This document shows positions 1 through 11,830 of a stretch of DNA of 64,000 nucleotides, piece after piece. The translations under genes and the position numbers were made by a program. The DNA comes from Linanthus parryae. Its lineage: Eukaryota > Streptophyta > Magnoliopsida > Ericales > Polemoniaceae. Under the pieces are notes generated by a model, which was given only the letters and a program-made list of their open reading frames with translations, searched no databases and was not told the DNA's origin. Where the stretch lies: assembly GCA_023055425.1 (NCBI GenBank), contig JALGPY010000005.1:81385495-81449494 (forward strand). Direction: 5' to 3'. How positions within the stretch are numbered: position 1 is the first letter of the stretch; each line of letters opens with the position of its first letter.

Positions 1-1971
1 AAATTATCTAGTCGATGAGCTTAGGGTTTGATGGCTCTGCATTTTCTTTCCTGAGTTGTTCAACTGTCTATGCCTTTGATGGATCCTACGTGTTAGAATT
101 TTTTTTCCTGAAATTCTACCCTTTCCTCTGTTTTATTTTTTATTAGAAAATAGATTCAACTATTCCTGCATAGAATTTCACAGGCCTTTCAACAATTCGA
201 TCCTGTCAAAACTTAATATTCTCAATGACCACAAGTCTCCTTTCAACCTCTTCTCTTATCTTCCGACTTTTCCTCTAATACACTTTCTCACTACTTGAAT
301 CATCATCTGAACCAGAGATGAAAATTGGAGTTTTCTCATAGGACTATGGCATTTCTGTGAAACGACTGGTGACCTCCTTCTCTTCATGCAAGTGTTTGCG
401 AAGTGGTTCCATGTTAAGGGAATTTCGGTAACGGACTTTGATGGAGTGTTGGGAACAAATTCGTTTTACCAGAGTTTGAAATGGAGGTAAGAGATTAAAT
501 TGAGGTAAGAAACCAATCTATTTGATTTCCTCTTCTTGATGGAACTTGCAATAGGGAGAGTTGATTGGTTTCCATACAATTAACCTACGTAAGGAAGGCA
601 GTTTGGGGAATTTGATGCATTGCTTCATTGTTAGTGGGTGGTAGAGGTGGTTAGTTCTGTATAGGTTCACTCTGAGGAATTAGTGCTTGTGGTGGTAGAG
701 ACGGTTAGTGGCTACATAGGTTCATCATGAGGTAGTATGGGGAATTCTAACAGATGGTTCAGTGTTTTGTTGGTTCATTCATCTGTCTTGCATCATGAAT
801 GCGATTTTTCTTGTTGGATGTTCCTTATTATGAGTCATACATTAATTTTTTTTTAAATATCCCAAAGTATTTTTAGAAAATTTAAGATTTACATTCAAAT
901 GAATTATAAGGAGATGAAACTCAAATTAGATTAACAAGTCAGCTGTCCAAAATGCACGTTAGTTTCGTAATTCACTCTTCACGTCTAATTTTCATGTTAC
1001 AGTGTTATTAGTTTTCCTTTCTTTTCTTAAAGAAAAATGGTGAAGATGACGACGGAGTATAGTTTCTTCTTATTTCAGAACACTTCAGAAAAGTATGGAA
1101 TAGAGAAATTAGTAAATTTTAGTACATCTTGAGTCTAGGTTGGATGTAAAATTGCTGAGGAAAATATATGTTCTTCGAAATTTATTTCATATTACTCGTA
1201 CAACCGAATTTATCAATTTGGCATGAAGTTTCAAAAATTCAGACTTCATAACATTCAATATTTTTTTTTTTATATTCAACTTTTATATATTTGGCATATG
1301 TATGTTAATTGAGTGTCAGAGTGCGGTGAAATATTTTAAATAATAAATGGGGTGCTAAAATACAACTAGCATACAGTTTTATTGCTTGTTATATTGATGT
1401 ATATAAGAATGATATAAGAGTCTTACAAAAATTGATCACCAACAAAATATTTTTGATGGACTAAGGGTCTATTTCTAACCAGCTGAAAATCTCAATAATC
1501 ATCTGCAAATAATCTAAAAAGAAAATCCAACATAACTGAGAATCACAATCTATTTTGTATGAGCTGAAATTATATATCACTAACTTCATACGTTCAAAAA
1601 AATGTAAAGAAATATAACGCCAAGCAATTCTATACACCTATTTATAGTGAACTCCGGTTGTGCAAATGTAAAAAATATCAAAATTATATTTTCTGAGATT
1701 TTCAAATGCATAATCCCAAATTTTGGAGATTCTACAATTGAACATAACTTATTTTTTCTGCATATTATTGGATTAAAATTTGCAAGCATAATTGTTGAAA
1801 AGAGGTTGGATAAAAATGAGCGATACCAAACACGCACTAAATTGATTATTATAATGTAAAATTAAAGTTTGTTTTTTAAGTCAATGAATTGTTGTGCCAT
1901 GGGAGAAATAAACTTTCACCCAATTCTATGGTTAGAAAACTTAAATTTTGACATGAGCTTATTTTAGTAAG
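1..1971. repeat. X module, copy 1
   Basis: A roughly 2-kb AT-rich module found at the start of every unit (also 24733-26708, 38060-40035 and 62171-64000). Its right end, after the phrase TTTTAGTAAG, is where the outer LTR element begins in A and A', while unit B runs on without interruption. The plus strand shows no convincing gene. The minus strand has a TATA-like box near the right end and coding-like but broken sequence in the left third. A shorter diverged relative of its middle part occurs in the unit bodies (about 16640-17150 and 28120-28640). Confidence 0.8.
1637..1648 (-). promoter_or_regulatory. TATA-like box on the minus strand of X module copy 1
   Basis: The minus strand reads ACTATAAATAGG, a near-ideal plant TATA box. 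It is unchanged in the other X modules at 26364-26375, 39692-39703 and 63800-63811. An ATG on the same strand follows about 60 bases downstream, opening about 43 codons. It may be the promoter of the degenerate minus-strand coding segments. Transcription is not shown. Confidence 0.4.
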
Positions 1972-2181
1972 TGTAATACCCCTCATTTCCGAGAGAATTC
2001 TTAGTGCAATATCAAGACTTTGGGGGCGAATTTGTAAATAATTTTTCACGTCTTTAAAGTTGGAACATTGGAGTATTTTCAATTTTTAGAAGTCGTTAGA
2101 ATGATTTTGAAGCACTAGAAGTATTCGGGGTGGTAGTTGAATTTTCTAAAGTTAGGTAGAACATCTAATTGTAGTTTGTAC
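1972..2181 (+). repeat. First 210 bp of the outer 5' LTR
   Basis: Matches the start of the complete LTR at 11831-12040 with about six mismatches. It stops exactly where the Copia begins. In the complete LTR the sequence continues uninterrupted after GTTTGTAC, which identifies this as the Copia insertion point. Confidence 0.9.
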
Positions 2182-3609
2182 TGTTGGAATAGATGCCCTA
2201 GAGGCAATCTAGTTTAGTATGAATTTATTTGTGGCTAGAAATTCATTTATTAATTATTGGATATTTAATATAATGAAGTCCTTAGATTTACAATTGTGTT
2301 GTTTATCTTAAATATCCCTAGTCCAGTATAATGAGTAATGGGACAATCATCTATAGACTGGTATGGGGTTGGATTGATATGGAGATATCACGATCCAACA
2401 CATAGGTGTGCATTAAGGGTAATGTTGCACTGGATTGACCCATCTCCGAGAAGGCTCAATACATGTTATGTTGAGTCACAAGCGCTTCTCGCGGTGCAAT
2501 GTTATTGTCATCCTTAGACTTGAAGTCACTAGATATTCTAGTTGTGGATTATTGTGATTTTGGTAGCGTTAAACGCTACATCGTAACTGGGTAGTTATAA
2601 AGGCGTGTACTGCATACAATAAGAAGCAAGCTTCGAGATCGTAGTGGACGTGGATAGAATTTGTCCCTCCCACATAACGGGAGCAAATATCCTAGGCCAC
2701 TCGAGGGATAGTGCTTATAGAATGTCTGGCCAGACTCAAATAAATTAATATGCGATATTGATGTTATTTGCACGAATAAGGCTATTCCCATGGATCGAGA
2801 AACTGTGGATTGGATATACGAGTGTGACTTGTATGTCTCGTGTCAAATCCGGGTATGGAGACAAAGGGATGAGACAATTACTTGTACAAAGGTTGTCAAG
2901 ATGACTATTCTATTAGTTGGCTAGAATGGATGTTTTGCTAGAAACCGCTCCATATTAGCAAACAGTTGCTACCAAGTAGATAGAACCTATGGGGTCACAC
3001 GCTATATAGAGTTGAACTAGATTTGGGAATTAATTAATTGGATTAATTAATTAGAAGGATCACTTTGCAAAACCTTGCAAACTTAGTAGGGACTAATTCG
3101 CAAGGAAGGGACTAAATTGAATTCTAGTAGGACTAGAATAAGTCCTTTAGGTAGTTGGCAAGGAGTTGTTGGACTATATAAAGGACCTTCCTTCCTTCCT
3201 TCCTTCCCACATAACTTATGCTCATTATTGAAACATAACAAGAGTGGGAGAGAACTAAAGGAGAGAGAGCAAGCAACAAGAGGAGCCGACCGCCCCTCTT
3301 GCCGCCGCCCATCCCGTCGGCCCCAAAGGAGGCCGAGAGCCCCCTTTTGGTCTCGTTTTGCGTGATTTTTCTTCCTCTTCCTCTTTCCGGGCTAGCACCA
3401 AGGACTTTGGAGATCTAGGATCAACTCTAGGCGTGGATCAACCATAGAGAACGTGACACAATTCGCGTTTGAAGTCATCAAAGGAGAACCCTAAGGTGTG
3501 TTATTGATTTCTTCTTTTACCATCGTTATGTTTCTTGAATTGTGATCCTTGGAGGGTTTTGCATGGTTTATTTTGTTTCCGTTGCGCATCGATGAATCAA
3601 AACCCTGCA
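2182..3609 (+). repeat. Copia 5' LTR
   Basis: Starts TGTTGG and ends ...CCTGCA immediately before the primer-binding site, giving the usual TG...CA ends. Its first 1184 bases align with 9263-10447. It holds a TATA box at 3175-3182, followed by a CCTTCCTTCCTT run and a purine-rich stretch typical of the transcribed leader. Confidence 0.92.
3175..3183 (+). promoter_or_regulatory. Copia LTR TATA box
   Basis: TATATAAAG in the context GGACTATATAAAGGACC. It lies about 990 bases into the LTR and is kept in the 3' LTR at about 10256-10264. It is the likely promoter core for the element's RNA. Confidence 0.6.
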
Positions 3610-3610
3610 G

Positions 3611-3623
3611 TGGTATCAGAGCC
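3611..3623 (+). other. Copia primer-binding site
   Basis: TGGTATCAGAGCC, the standard complement to the 3' end of plant initiator methionine tRNA, one base after the LTR end. It primes minus-strand DNA synthesis in LTR elements. Confidence 0.85.
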
Positions 3624-5289
3624 ACAGGTCGTAGAGCATAAACGTGGTTTATGTGTTACGTTTTAGTTGTTTTACACCTTAATTTGGTTGTTTATCGCGT
3701 AAAACAAGACAAATCAAGCATGGGATGCAATTTGTCAATAATCTATCACAGCAAGATCTAATTTTTGCATTGGATGCATGACTTGGTGAGTTTGAGAAAT
3801 TTTAGGATCTTAGATCTAGGGTTTGGGCATCCTTGGAGAAGAAGGAGTTCTCCCAAAACAAGGAAACAACCAAAGTTGGGCACCAAGCAAGGGAGTTGTT
3901 TTGGAAACAACTCCCTCAAGGAGGTTCTGCCCCCTAGGGGACCGCCCCCTCTTTCTTTCTGCCCAAGCTTGGCCTCCCTAGGGGCCGGGCGGCCCTAACC
4001 CACGGCCTAGGCGTGTGGGTTATGGGCCGGGCCGGCCCTAGGGCCTTGTGGTTCGCCTTATTGGGCCCGGGAAATTTGATTGTTGGGCCCATGGACCGTT
4101 TTAACCCAAGAAATCCTCAATTAAAATTGACCAAGCGCGTTAAAATTGGATTTTAACTGTTTATGTGCAATTCGCATGGTGATTGGATATGCCCTTAGGA
4201 TGTGGTTTGATGTGGATGTGTAATTTTGTGGTTTGGTTTTACGGCCTGCGAGCCGATCAATTAATTGTAATAATTAATTAGGTTTTTATGGCCTGCGTGC
4301 CATTTTTTTTCTCAACTTGTGAGATTTATTTTATTTAGTATAGAATTTAGCTAGTGCTAGATAAAGTAGATTGTTAGCCAAGATTGAAGAAAAGAAGCCC
4401 AAAGCCAAAGGAGCCACAAAAGTTGGAGCATGGAGCATGGAGCATTCCACATAACTATGAAGGATGGACCAAAAGAACAAGACGCATGGAGATGTGTTTG
4501 CTTTTAGGGTTCATAGATAATTTCATTGGCTTGGAATTATCGTAGTTAGAAAAGGCCATATCCACATCACGTTTAATTTCAGTTTTGTGGTTGTTTACTT
4601 TATTGTCTTATTATTGTGTGGTTGGTGTATGGATGATGCATGCAATTAGGATAATAAGATAATTAGACAATCCGGATCTATTATTTGGAGTTGTGCCCAA
4701 ACTCAAATAGATAGATTAGTTGATATTGATCAACAAAACAATTAAAATTGAATTTAAAATCCCTCAAAATTCAAATATTGTGTTCTTGCCTTCTCGTTAT
4801 TTAAACACCCATTATCATCATTATTTATCAAGATCGTGCGTGCCAAAAGCATGGCGACTTGGTTCATAATGATGGAATGCGATGGCACGTAACAATGTGC
4901 AATTTTTTAAATAAGAGGTTGAACACAACTGGGCTATTAATATGATTAAGAAACCTAGAGGCAATCAATTGGGATTATCCATAAGAATGGATAAATAAAG
5001 GAGTTATTTGTCCAATTGAACCAAGAGTTGCATATGGGATGCAATTGGAATTGTTCCTACCTAAAGTAGTCAAATTATGGGTGACTTGCCAAAGCAAGCT
5101 CATAAGGAGATGAAACATGGATCTTGGCCCACTAGAAAATATAAGGATATTTTCCGCATTAATATCTTGAGGGTCATTAATCCGTAGAAAAATAGTGGGA
5201 GCTATATTTGATAAACTAGCCATTATTGAACATAGTCAAAAAATTCACAAATACTAAAACTTGCGTATTTTCCTTTTGTAGAATTCCAA
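3624..5289 (+). other. Copia untranslated leader with strong hairpin
   Basis: About 1.7 kb between the primer-binding site and gag with no convincing gene. A perfect 11-bp stem with a 3-base loop lies at 3891-3915 (GGGAGTTGTTT / AAACAACTCCC). A second, GC-rich inverted repeat (aacccac...gtgggtt) lies near 3997-4021. Such stems could act in RNA packaging or dimerisation; this is inferred from structure only. Short open frames here are not supported as genes. Confidence 0.55.
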
Positions 5290-8200
5290 ATGGCAAACAA
5301 CTCATCGAGTTCACAACATTCCCTAAGATCTGTCCTTGAGAAGGACAAGCTCTCTGGAACCAACTTTCTTGATTGGTACAGGAACTTGAGAATCGTTCTC
5401 AAGCAAGAGAAGAAACTGTACGCAATAGAGGAGCATGTTCCAGAGTCCAGAGAACCAAACACCTGCTGCCCTAAAGGAGTATCAAAAGCGTGTTGATGAC
5501 GCCAATGATGTGGCCTGCCTTATGCTATGCACCATGACTTCTGAGCTTCAGAAGCAACACGAAAACATGAATGACGTCGATATGATCGAGCATCTAAAGC
5601 AGCTCTTCGAAGAGCAGGCAAGGGTAGAGAGGTATGAGGTCTCTAAGGCACTGTTCAAGTGTCATGTGGCAGAAGGGAACCAGGTGGGACCCCACGTACT
5701 CCGAACGATCGGGTACTTGGAGAATCTCGCCCGACTAGGGTTCCCTGTCGGCCAAGAGTTGGCAACCGATCTCGTGTTGCAATCGTTGCCCGAGAGTTAT
5801 GGACAGTTCATCATGAACTATAACATTAACGAGATCGTGAAACCACTACCAGATTTACTCAATATGTTGAGGACAGCTGAACAGAGCATCAACAAGGGTA
5901 AGGGCAAGGCCATTATGATGGTCCAGAAAGGAAAGGGCAAAAGGTTTGCCTCATCCTCCAAGGGCAAAGGCAAGTCAGTTTCCAAGTCCAAGGAACCTGC
6001 CCTTAAGCCTGTTGGTGGCATTGCCAAAGGTGTGACTAAAGGTGAGTGTCACTACTGCAGTCAGCCTGGACACTGGAGGAGAAACTGCCCAAAATATCTG
6101 GAGGACAAGAGGCTTGGAATAGTGATTCCACCACCACCAGGTATTTTTGTTGTAGATGTCAATTTAACTATCTCTACATCATGGGTATTAGATACTGTAT
6201 GTGGATTTCATATTTGTCGAAATATGCAGGATCTAAAGAGAAATAGAAGATTGGCTAAAGGAGAGGTAGATCTGCGCGTTGGAAATGGAGCAAAGATTAC
6301 TGCGTTGGCCATAGGCGTGTGCGAGCTATCTCTGCCTTCAGGATTAGTTTTAAAATTAAATAATTTCTATTTTGTGCCTGCTATGAGCAGAAACATTATT
6401 TCTATTTCTTGTTTGGAGAAGGATGGTTTTATTATTTCAATAAAGAACAATTGTTGTTCCTTTTATTTAAATAACATTCACTATTTTAGTGCGCAATTAT
6501 TTAATGGACTTTATGTCCTTGATCTAAGCAATCCTGTCTACAACATTAATACCAAGCGGATTAAAATAAATGATTTAAATCTAGCTTATTTATGGCACTG
6601 TTGTTTAGGCCACATAAATGAGAAACGTGTATCTAGACTCCATAAGGATTGACTACTAGACTCATTTGAGTTTGAATCATATGAGACATGTGAGGCTTGT
6701 TTATTGGGAAAATGACTAAGTCCCATTTCAATAAGAAAGGTGAGAGGACTAGTGAGCAATTGACACTCATACATACTGATGTGTGTGGGCCATTTGCCAC
6801 GCCTGCCAGGGGTGGTTATGTCTACTTCATTACATTTACTGATGATTTCAGTAGATATGGATTTGTGTACCTCATGAGGGCAAAATCCGAATCCTTTGAA
6901 GTGTTCAAATAATTCAAGAATGAAGTAGAGATGCAACTTGGCAAAAGTATCAAGGCTCTACGATCGGATCGTGGAGGAGAATACTTAAGCCAAGAGTTTG
7001 ACGACTATCTTAGAGAGTGTGGGATCGTGTCCCAACTCACTCCACCCGGAACGCCACAATGGAATGGTGTGTCCGAGAGGAGGAATCGAACCCTATTGGA
7101 TATGGTTCGATCTATGATGTGTCAAACCGATCTTCCATTATCATTTTGGGGCTTCACTCTATTAAGTGCAGCTTTCACCATTAACCGTGTTCCATCTAAA
7201 TCAGTCATGAAGACACCATAAGAGATGTGGAGTGGGAGGCGTCCCACACTGTCGCTCATGAGGATTTGGGGCTGCGATGTTTATGTAAAACGTTTACAAT
7301 CAGACAAGCTAGGGCCGAAATCGGATAAATGCAAATTTGTGGGGTACCCTAAGGAAACTAAGGGTTACTACTTCTACAATCCAACCGAGAACAAAGTGTT
7401 TGTTGCTCGGACTGGCGTGTTTCTAGAAAGAGAGTTTGTCTCTAAAGAAGCAAGTGGGAGGAATGTAGAACTTGAAGAGGTTCAAGAACCACAAATCACT
7501 GAACCGATAATGGAACATGAACAGGAACCACAAGCAGTTGTGGAGCAACCTGTTCAAGTAACACAAGAGCTTCGTAGATCTAGTAGAGTGCGCCAGGAAC
7601 CCGAGAGGTATGGACTTCTCGTGACCGATTCCGGTGACACGCTGCTCATAGATGATGAGCCTACTACCTGTGAGGAGGCCATGAATGGCCCAGACTCTCA
7701 GAAGTGGCTAGAAGCCATGAGATCCGAGATGGAATCCATGTATACCAACAAAGTATGGACTTTGGTGGAACCACCCGATGGGGCGCGACCCATAGGGTGC
7801 AAGTGGGTCTTTAAGAAGAAGATCGACATGGATGGTAATGTGATTACCTATAAGGGCCGATTGGTGGCTAAAGGATTCAGACAGATTCATGGTATTGACT
7901 ATGATGAAACCTTTTCACCAGTCGCTATGAACATATCCATCCAAATCCTACTTGCGATTGCAGCATACCACGACTATGAGATTTGGCAGATGGATGTCAA
8001 AACAGCATTCCTTTATGGGAATCTCCTCGAGGACGTGTATATGATACAGCCGGAGGGTTTTGAGGATCCAAAGCAAGCCAACAAAGTGTGTAAGCTGCAA
8101 CGATCCATTTATGGATTAAAGCAAACTTAAAGGAGTTGGAATCGACGTTTTGATGAAGCAGTCAAAGAGTTTGGCTTCATCAGAAACGAAGATGAGTCTT

Positions 8201-9248
8201 GTGTCTACAAGAAGGTTAGTTTGGCTTCATCAGGAGCTCTGTAGCTTTTCTTGTCTTGTATGTGGACGACATACTACTCATTGGAAACGACGTTCCCATG
8301 CTACAATCTGTAAAAGATTGGCTAGGGAAGTGTTTCTCAATGAAGGACTTAGGGGAAGCGGCCTATATACTCGTTATAAAGATCTATAGAGATAGATCTA
8401 AGAGGTTGCTAGGCCTAAGTCAAAGTACATATATTGACAAGGTGTTGAAACGGTTCAACATGCAAGATTCCAAGAAGGGATTCTTGCCCATGTCACATGG
8501 AGTCACTCTTTCGAAGAGTGGTTGTCCTTCCAATAAGATTGAGAAGGAACGCATGAGTAGAATTCCCTATGCCTCGGCCAAAGGATCTATCATGTACGCC
8601 ATGTTATGTACTAGACCAGATGTGTCATATGCCTTGAGTATGACAAGCAGATACCAATCCAATCCGGGTGAGAATCACTGGATTGCAGTCAAGAACATCC
8701 TAAAGCACTTGAGAAGAACTAAGGATGCCTTCTTGATATTTGGCGGTGAGGAAGAGTTGCGTGTAAGGGGTTACACTGATGCAAGCTTCCAAACCGACAG
8801 AGATGACTTTAGATCACAGTCGGGATATGTGTTTTGCCTGAATGGAGCAGCGGTGAGCTGGAAGAGTTCCAAGCAAGAGACGGTAGCTGATTCTACAACA
8901 GAGGCTGAGTACATTGCTGCAAATGGCGCAGCAAAGGAAGCTGTTTGGATCAGAAAGTTTGTTTCTGAGCTTGGTGTGGTCCCTAGCATTACGGATCCAG
9001 TCGAGTTGTACTGTGACAACACTGGGGCGATCGCGCAATCAAAGGAACCCAGGTCACACCAGAAATCGAAGCACGTGCTCAGGAAGTTTCATCTAATTCG
9101 AGATATTATCGATAGAGGAGACGTTCGGATATGCAAGATTCCTACAAATGATAATCTGTCAGACCCGCTTACAAAGCCGCTCACGCAGTGGAAGCATGAA
9201 GGGCACACTAGGAGTATGGGCATACGAGATGCGCCAGATTGGCTCTAG
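5290..9248 (+). pseudogene. Copia gag-pol, broken by stops and frameshifts
   Basis: Begins at an ATG (5290) in a Copia gag. Recognisable parts: CCHC zinc knuckle (6047-6088), protease site (6191-6199), integrase zinc region (about 6590-6715) and core (Asp at 6778-6780, second Asp near 6842, Glu near 7073), RT with the MDVKTAF region (about 7990) and YVDD (8259-8270), and RNase H (about 8775-9100). Breaks: frame change between 5435 and 5496; TGA at 6650-6652; frame change near 6711; TAA at 6910-6912, 7219-7221 and 8128-8130; frame change between about 8215 and 8256. The protease motif reads Asp-Thr-Val rather than Asp-Thr-Gly. No functional polyprotein is expected. All breaks recur in the unit A' copy. 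Confidence 0.93.
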
Positions 9249-9251
9249 TGC

Positions 9252-9261
9252 AAGTGGGAGA
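9252..9261 (+). other. Copia polypurine tract
   Basis: Purine-rich AAGTGGGAGA just before the 3' LTR start at 9263. It primes plus-strand synthesis in LTR elements. It lies only a few bases after the pol stop. Confidence 0.75.
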
Positions 9262-9262
9262 C

Positions 9263-10447
9263 TGTTGGAATAGATGCCCTAGAGGCAATCTATTTTAGTA
9301 TGAATTTATTTGTGGCTAGAAATTCATTTATTAATTATTGGATATTTAATATAATGAAGTCCTTAGATTTACAATTATGTTGTTTATCTTAAATATCCCT
9401 AGTCCAGTATAATGATTAATGGGACAATCATCTATAGACTAGTATGGGGTTGGATTGATATGGAGATATCACGATCCAAGACATAGATGTGAATTAAGGG
9501 TAATGTTGCACTGGATTGACCCATCTCCGAGAAGGCTCAATACATGTTATGTTGAGTCACAAGCGCTTCTCGCGGTGCAATGTTATTGTCATCCTTAGAC
9601 TTGAAGTCACTAGATATTCTAGTTGTGGATTATTGTGATTTTGGTAGCGTTAAACGCTACACCGTAACTGGGTAGTTATAAAGGCTTGTACTGGATACAA
9701 TAAGAAGCAAGCTTAGAGATCGTAGTGGACGTAGATAGAATTTGTTCCTCCCACATAACGGGAGCAAATATCTTAGGCCACTCGAGGAATAGTGCTTATA
9801 GAATGTCTGGCCAGACTCAAATAAATCAATATGGGATATTGATGTTATTTGCACGAATAAGGCTATTCCCATGGATCGAGAAACTGGGGATTGGATATAC
9901 GAGTGTGACTTGTATGTCTCGTGTCCAATCCGGGTATGGAGACAAAAGGAATGAGACAATTACTTGTACAAAGGTTGTCAAGATGACTATTCTATTAGTT
10001 GGATAGAATGGATGTTTTGCTAGAAACCGCTCCATATTAGCAAATAGTTTCTACCAAGTAGATAGAACCTATGGGGTCACACGCTATATAGAGTTGAACA
10101 AGATTTGGGAATTAATTAATTGGATTAATTAATTAGAAGGATCACTTTGCAAAACCTTGCAAACTTAGTAGGGACTAATTTTCAAGGAAGGGACTAAATT
10201 TAATTCTAGTAGGACTAGAATAAGTCCTTTAGGAAGTTGGCAAGGAGTTGTTGGACTATATAAAGGACCTTCATTCCTTCCTTCCTTCCCACATAACTTA
10301 TGCTCATTATTGAAACATAACAAGAGTGGGAGAGAACAAAAGGAGAGAGAGCAAGCAACAAGAGGAGCCGACCGCCCCTCTTGTCGCCGCCCATCCCGTC
10401 GGCCACAAAGGAGGCCGAGAGCCCCCTTTTGGTCTCGTTTTGCGTGA
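9263..10447 (+). repeat. Copia 3' LTR, truncated
   Basis: Aligns with 2182-3365 of the 5' LTR with about 32 mismatches, then stops at GCGTGA and runs into outer-LTR sequence. The last 244 bp, including the CA terminus, are missing. Confidence 0.92.
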
Positions 10448-10598
10448 CATATAGATTATTTCAAACAAATTATATTTTTAATCTTATCTTCTCAAGATTG
10501 ATGTATTTATTAAATAAAATGTAATATTCGTAACTATATTTCTACTTTTGGTTATCGATTGTCTCTTTAACCCTGAACCGATATCCCGGGTTGTTTCA
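10448..10598 (+). repeat. 3' end fragment of the outer 5' LTR
   Basis: Aligns with about 15328-15410 of the complete LTR, ending CCCGGGTTGTTTCA. It contains about 75 bases (near 10464-10540) absent from the complete LTR copy, so the two LTRs were not identical here or one has since been deleted. The middle 3.3 kb of this LTR is gone. Confidence 0.85.
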
Positions 10599-10600
10599 GA

Positions 10601-10612
10601 TGGTATCAGAGC
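10601..10612 (+). other. Primer-binding site of the outer element
   Basis: TGGTATCAGAGC two bases after the LTR end, complementary to initiator methionine tRNA. The same site follows the second LTR at 15413. Confidence 0.8.
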
Positions 10613-11817
10613 ATCGATTCTCCGGTTAAAGTGACTTTTCGATTTCCATTAGTAGAGAATAAGAATGATAAAACGTGTTCGAAAGTTCAAATTGATTAGG
10701 ATAACCCAATTTGGCAATAAGAAGTAAACAAGCCGTCGGGGACTTTGGGTACTTACGTATTGTTCAACTCGATTTTTATTTACTTGTTGATTAACTGTTA
10801 ACTACTTGTTGATATGTTATCTATGCGAAAACTACTTGCTTATTTACATGATTGGTTATTCTATGGGCATGATTAATTTCTATATAGAAATGATTTATCG
10901 TTGTCGTGTGATGCGTATCCGCGTGCCCTTGATTGATTATGTTAATTTTTTGACGAGTGAGTAACGACGCTTTGATTAAGAAGACCATGAGACCATTCAT
11001 ATTTTACCTAGGAGCGTGAATTTTAAGATTATATTTTGTTTTGTTTCATTTTGAGTTTATTTGACACGGTCATTTCCAAATTAAGAAGTGTAAACAATAA
11101 AATTATTTATTTAAACAAAATTATTGGGATGTCGAGCTACCAAATGCCAAGTGACATGGACCAATTAGTTTATCAGTCCGCTGGCACGACTCATAGTACG
11201 ACGTCGCTATAAGTTGTACCCGCTGTGTAGACTAAGTTGGAACATTTGAAACACATGCGAGTTGTGTGAGAGGCACGATGTGTGACGACACATAGTGTTT
11301 TTTTTTCTCCCTCGTATGCGTGGAACACTTGAGGTGATTGGCTTATCTAATCCTGTAAAGGTAAGACAACATTTTTCATGCGGATGAGCCAAGCGTAATG
11401 ATATGTTTGTGGTGATCAAAGTATTTTCTAAAAGTTTCGATACTTTTTTAAATGCTAGAAAATTTTTGGACTGCTTTGTAGACGTGAGAAGTTGCATTTT
11501 GGTCTAACTTTTCAAAATTTAGTGCGACCTTTTACTTGAGCTAATTTTAGATGAAATCCTAATAAGATGCGAGTTTGGGCTGGTACGCAATATATACCCC
11601 GCCGTGCGGAGAATGAGAATGAGAAATTTCTTTCAGTTACGGTGTTGCTAGTGGACCAACTTAGAAAGCCATCTATTCAGAGCAAAATATCCGACGAGAG
11701 CGGTTTATGTGCTTGTCTGATAAAGTCAAATAGACTGAGTCAATTTGCTGCATTCAACCTGCATTTCATATATATGAGTAAGTATAGTATGAGATCTTCG
11801 GGGACGAAGATTCTTTT

Positions 11818-11829
11818 AAGGTGGGTAGA
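11818..11829 (+). other. Polypurine tract of the outer element
   Basis: AAGGTGGGTAGA immediately before TGTAACACCCC. The standard chromovirus tract is a longer purine run; this copy has T interruptions, suggesting decay. Confidence 0.65.
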
Positions 11830-11830
11830 T

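Larger units (their letters stand above)
2182..10447 (+). mobile_element. Nested Ty1/Copia retrotransposon, degenerate (unit A)
   Basis: An LTR element with a 1428-bp 5' LTR, a Met-tRNA primer-binding site, a long leader, gag-pol in Copia order (gag, protease, integrase, RT, RNase H), a polypurine tract and a 3' LTR lacking its last 244 bp. The LTR start TGTTGGAATAGATGCCCTAG closely resembles the Angela/BARE group. The LTRs differ at about 32 of 1,180 aligned positions counted by eye (about 2.7%). The 3' end and its target-site duplication were removed by a deletion that also took most of the host LTR. Confidence 0.93.
10599..11830 (+). other. Internal region of the outer element (no intact gene)
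   Basis: About 1.2 kb between the two LTRs. A short frame opens with ATG at 11132 and ends after 27 codons, which could be the stump of a gag start. The last part (about 11795-11830) resembles the end of chromovirus pol. No protease, RT, RNase H, integrase or chromodomain is present, so the element could only have moved with proteins supplied by a relative. Confidence 0.65.

Noticed and set aside
1586..1837. 83-codon minus-strand frame in the X module
   Set aside because: It ends beyond a TATA-like box on the same strand and is altered by the 9-base indel between copies; more likely upstream promoter sequence than a gene.
3117..3365. 82-codon arginine-rich frame in the Copia LTR
   Set aside because: It begins without an ATG-supported context, sits over the TATA box and transcribed leader, and its Arg/Pro richness reflects local GC content.
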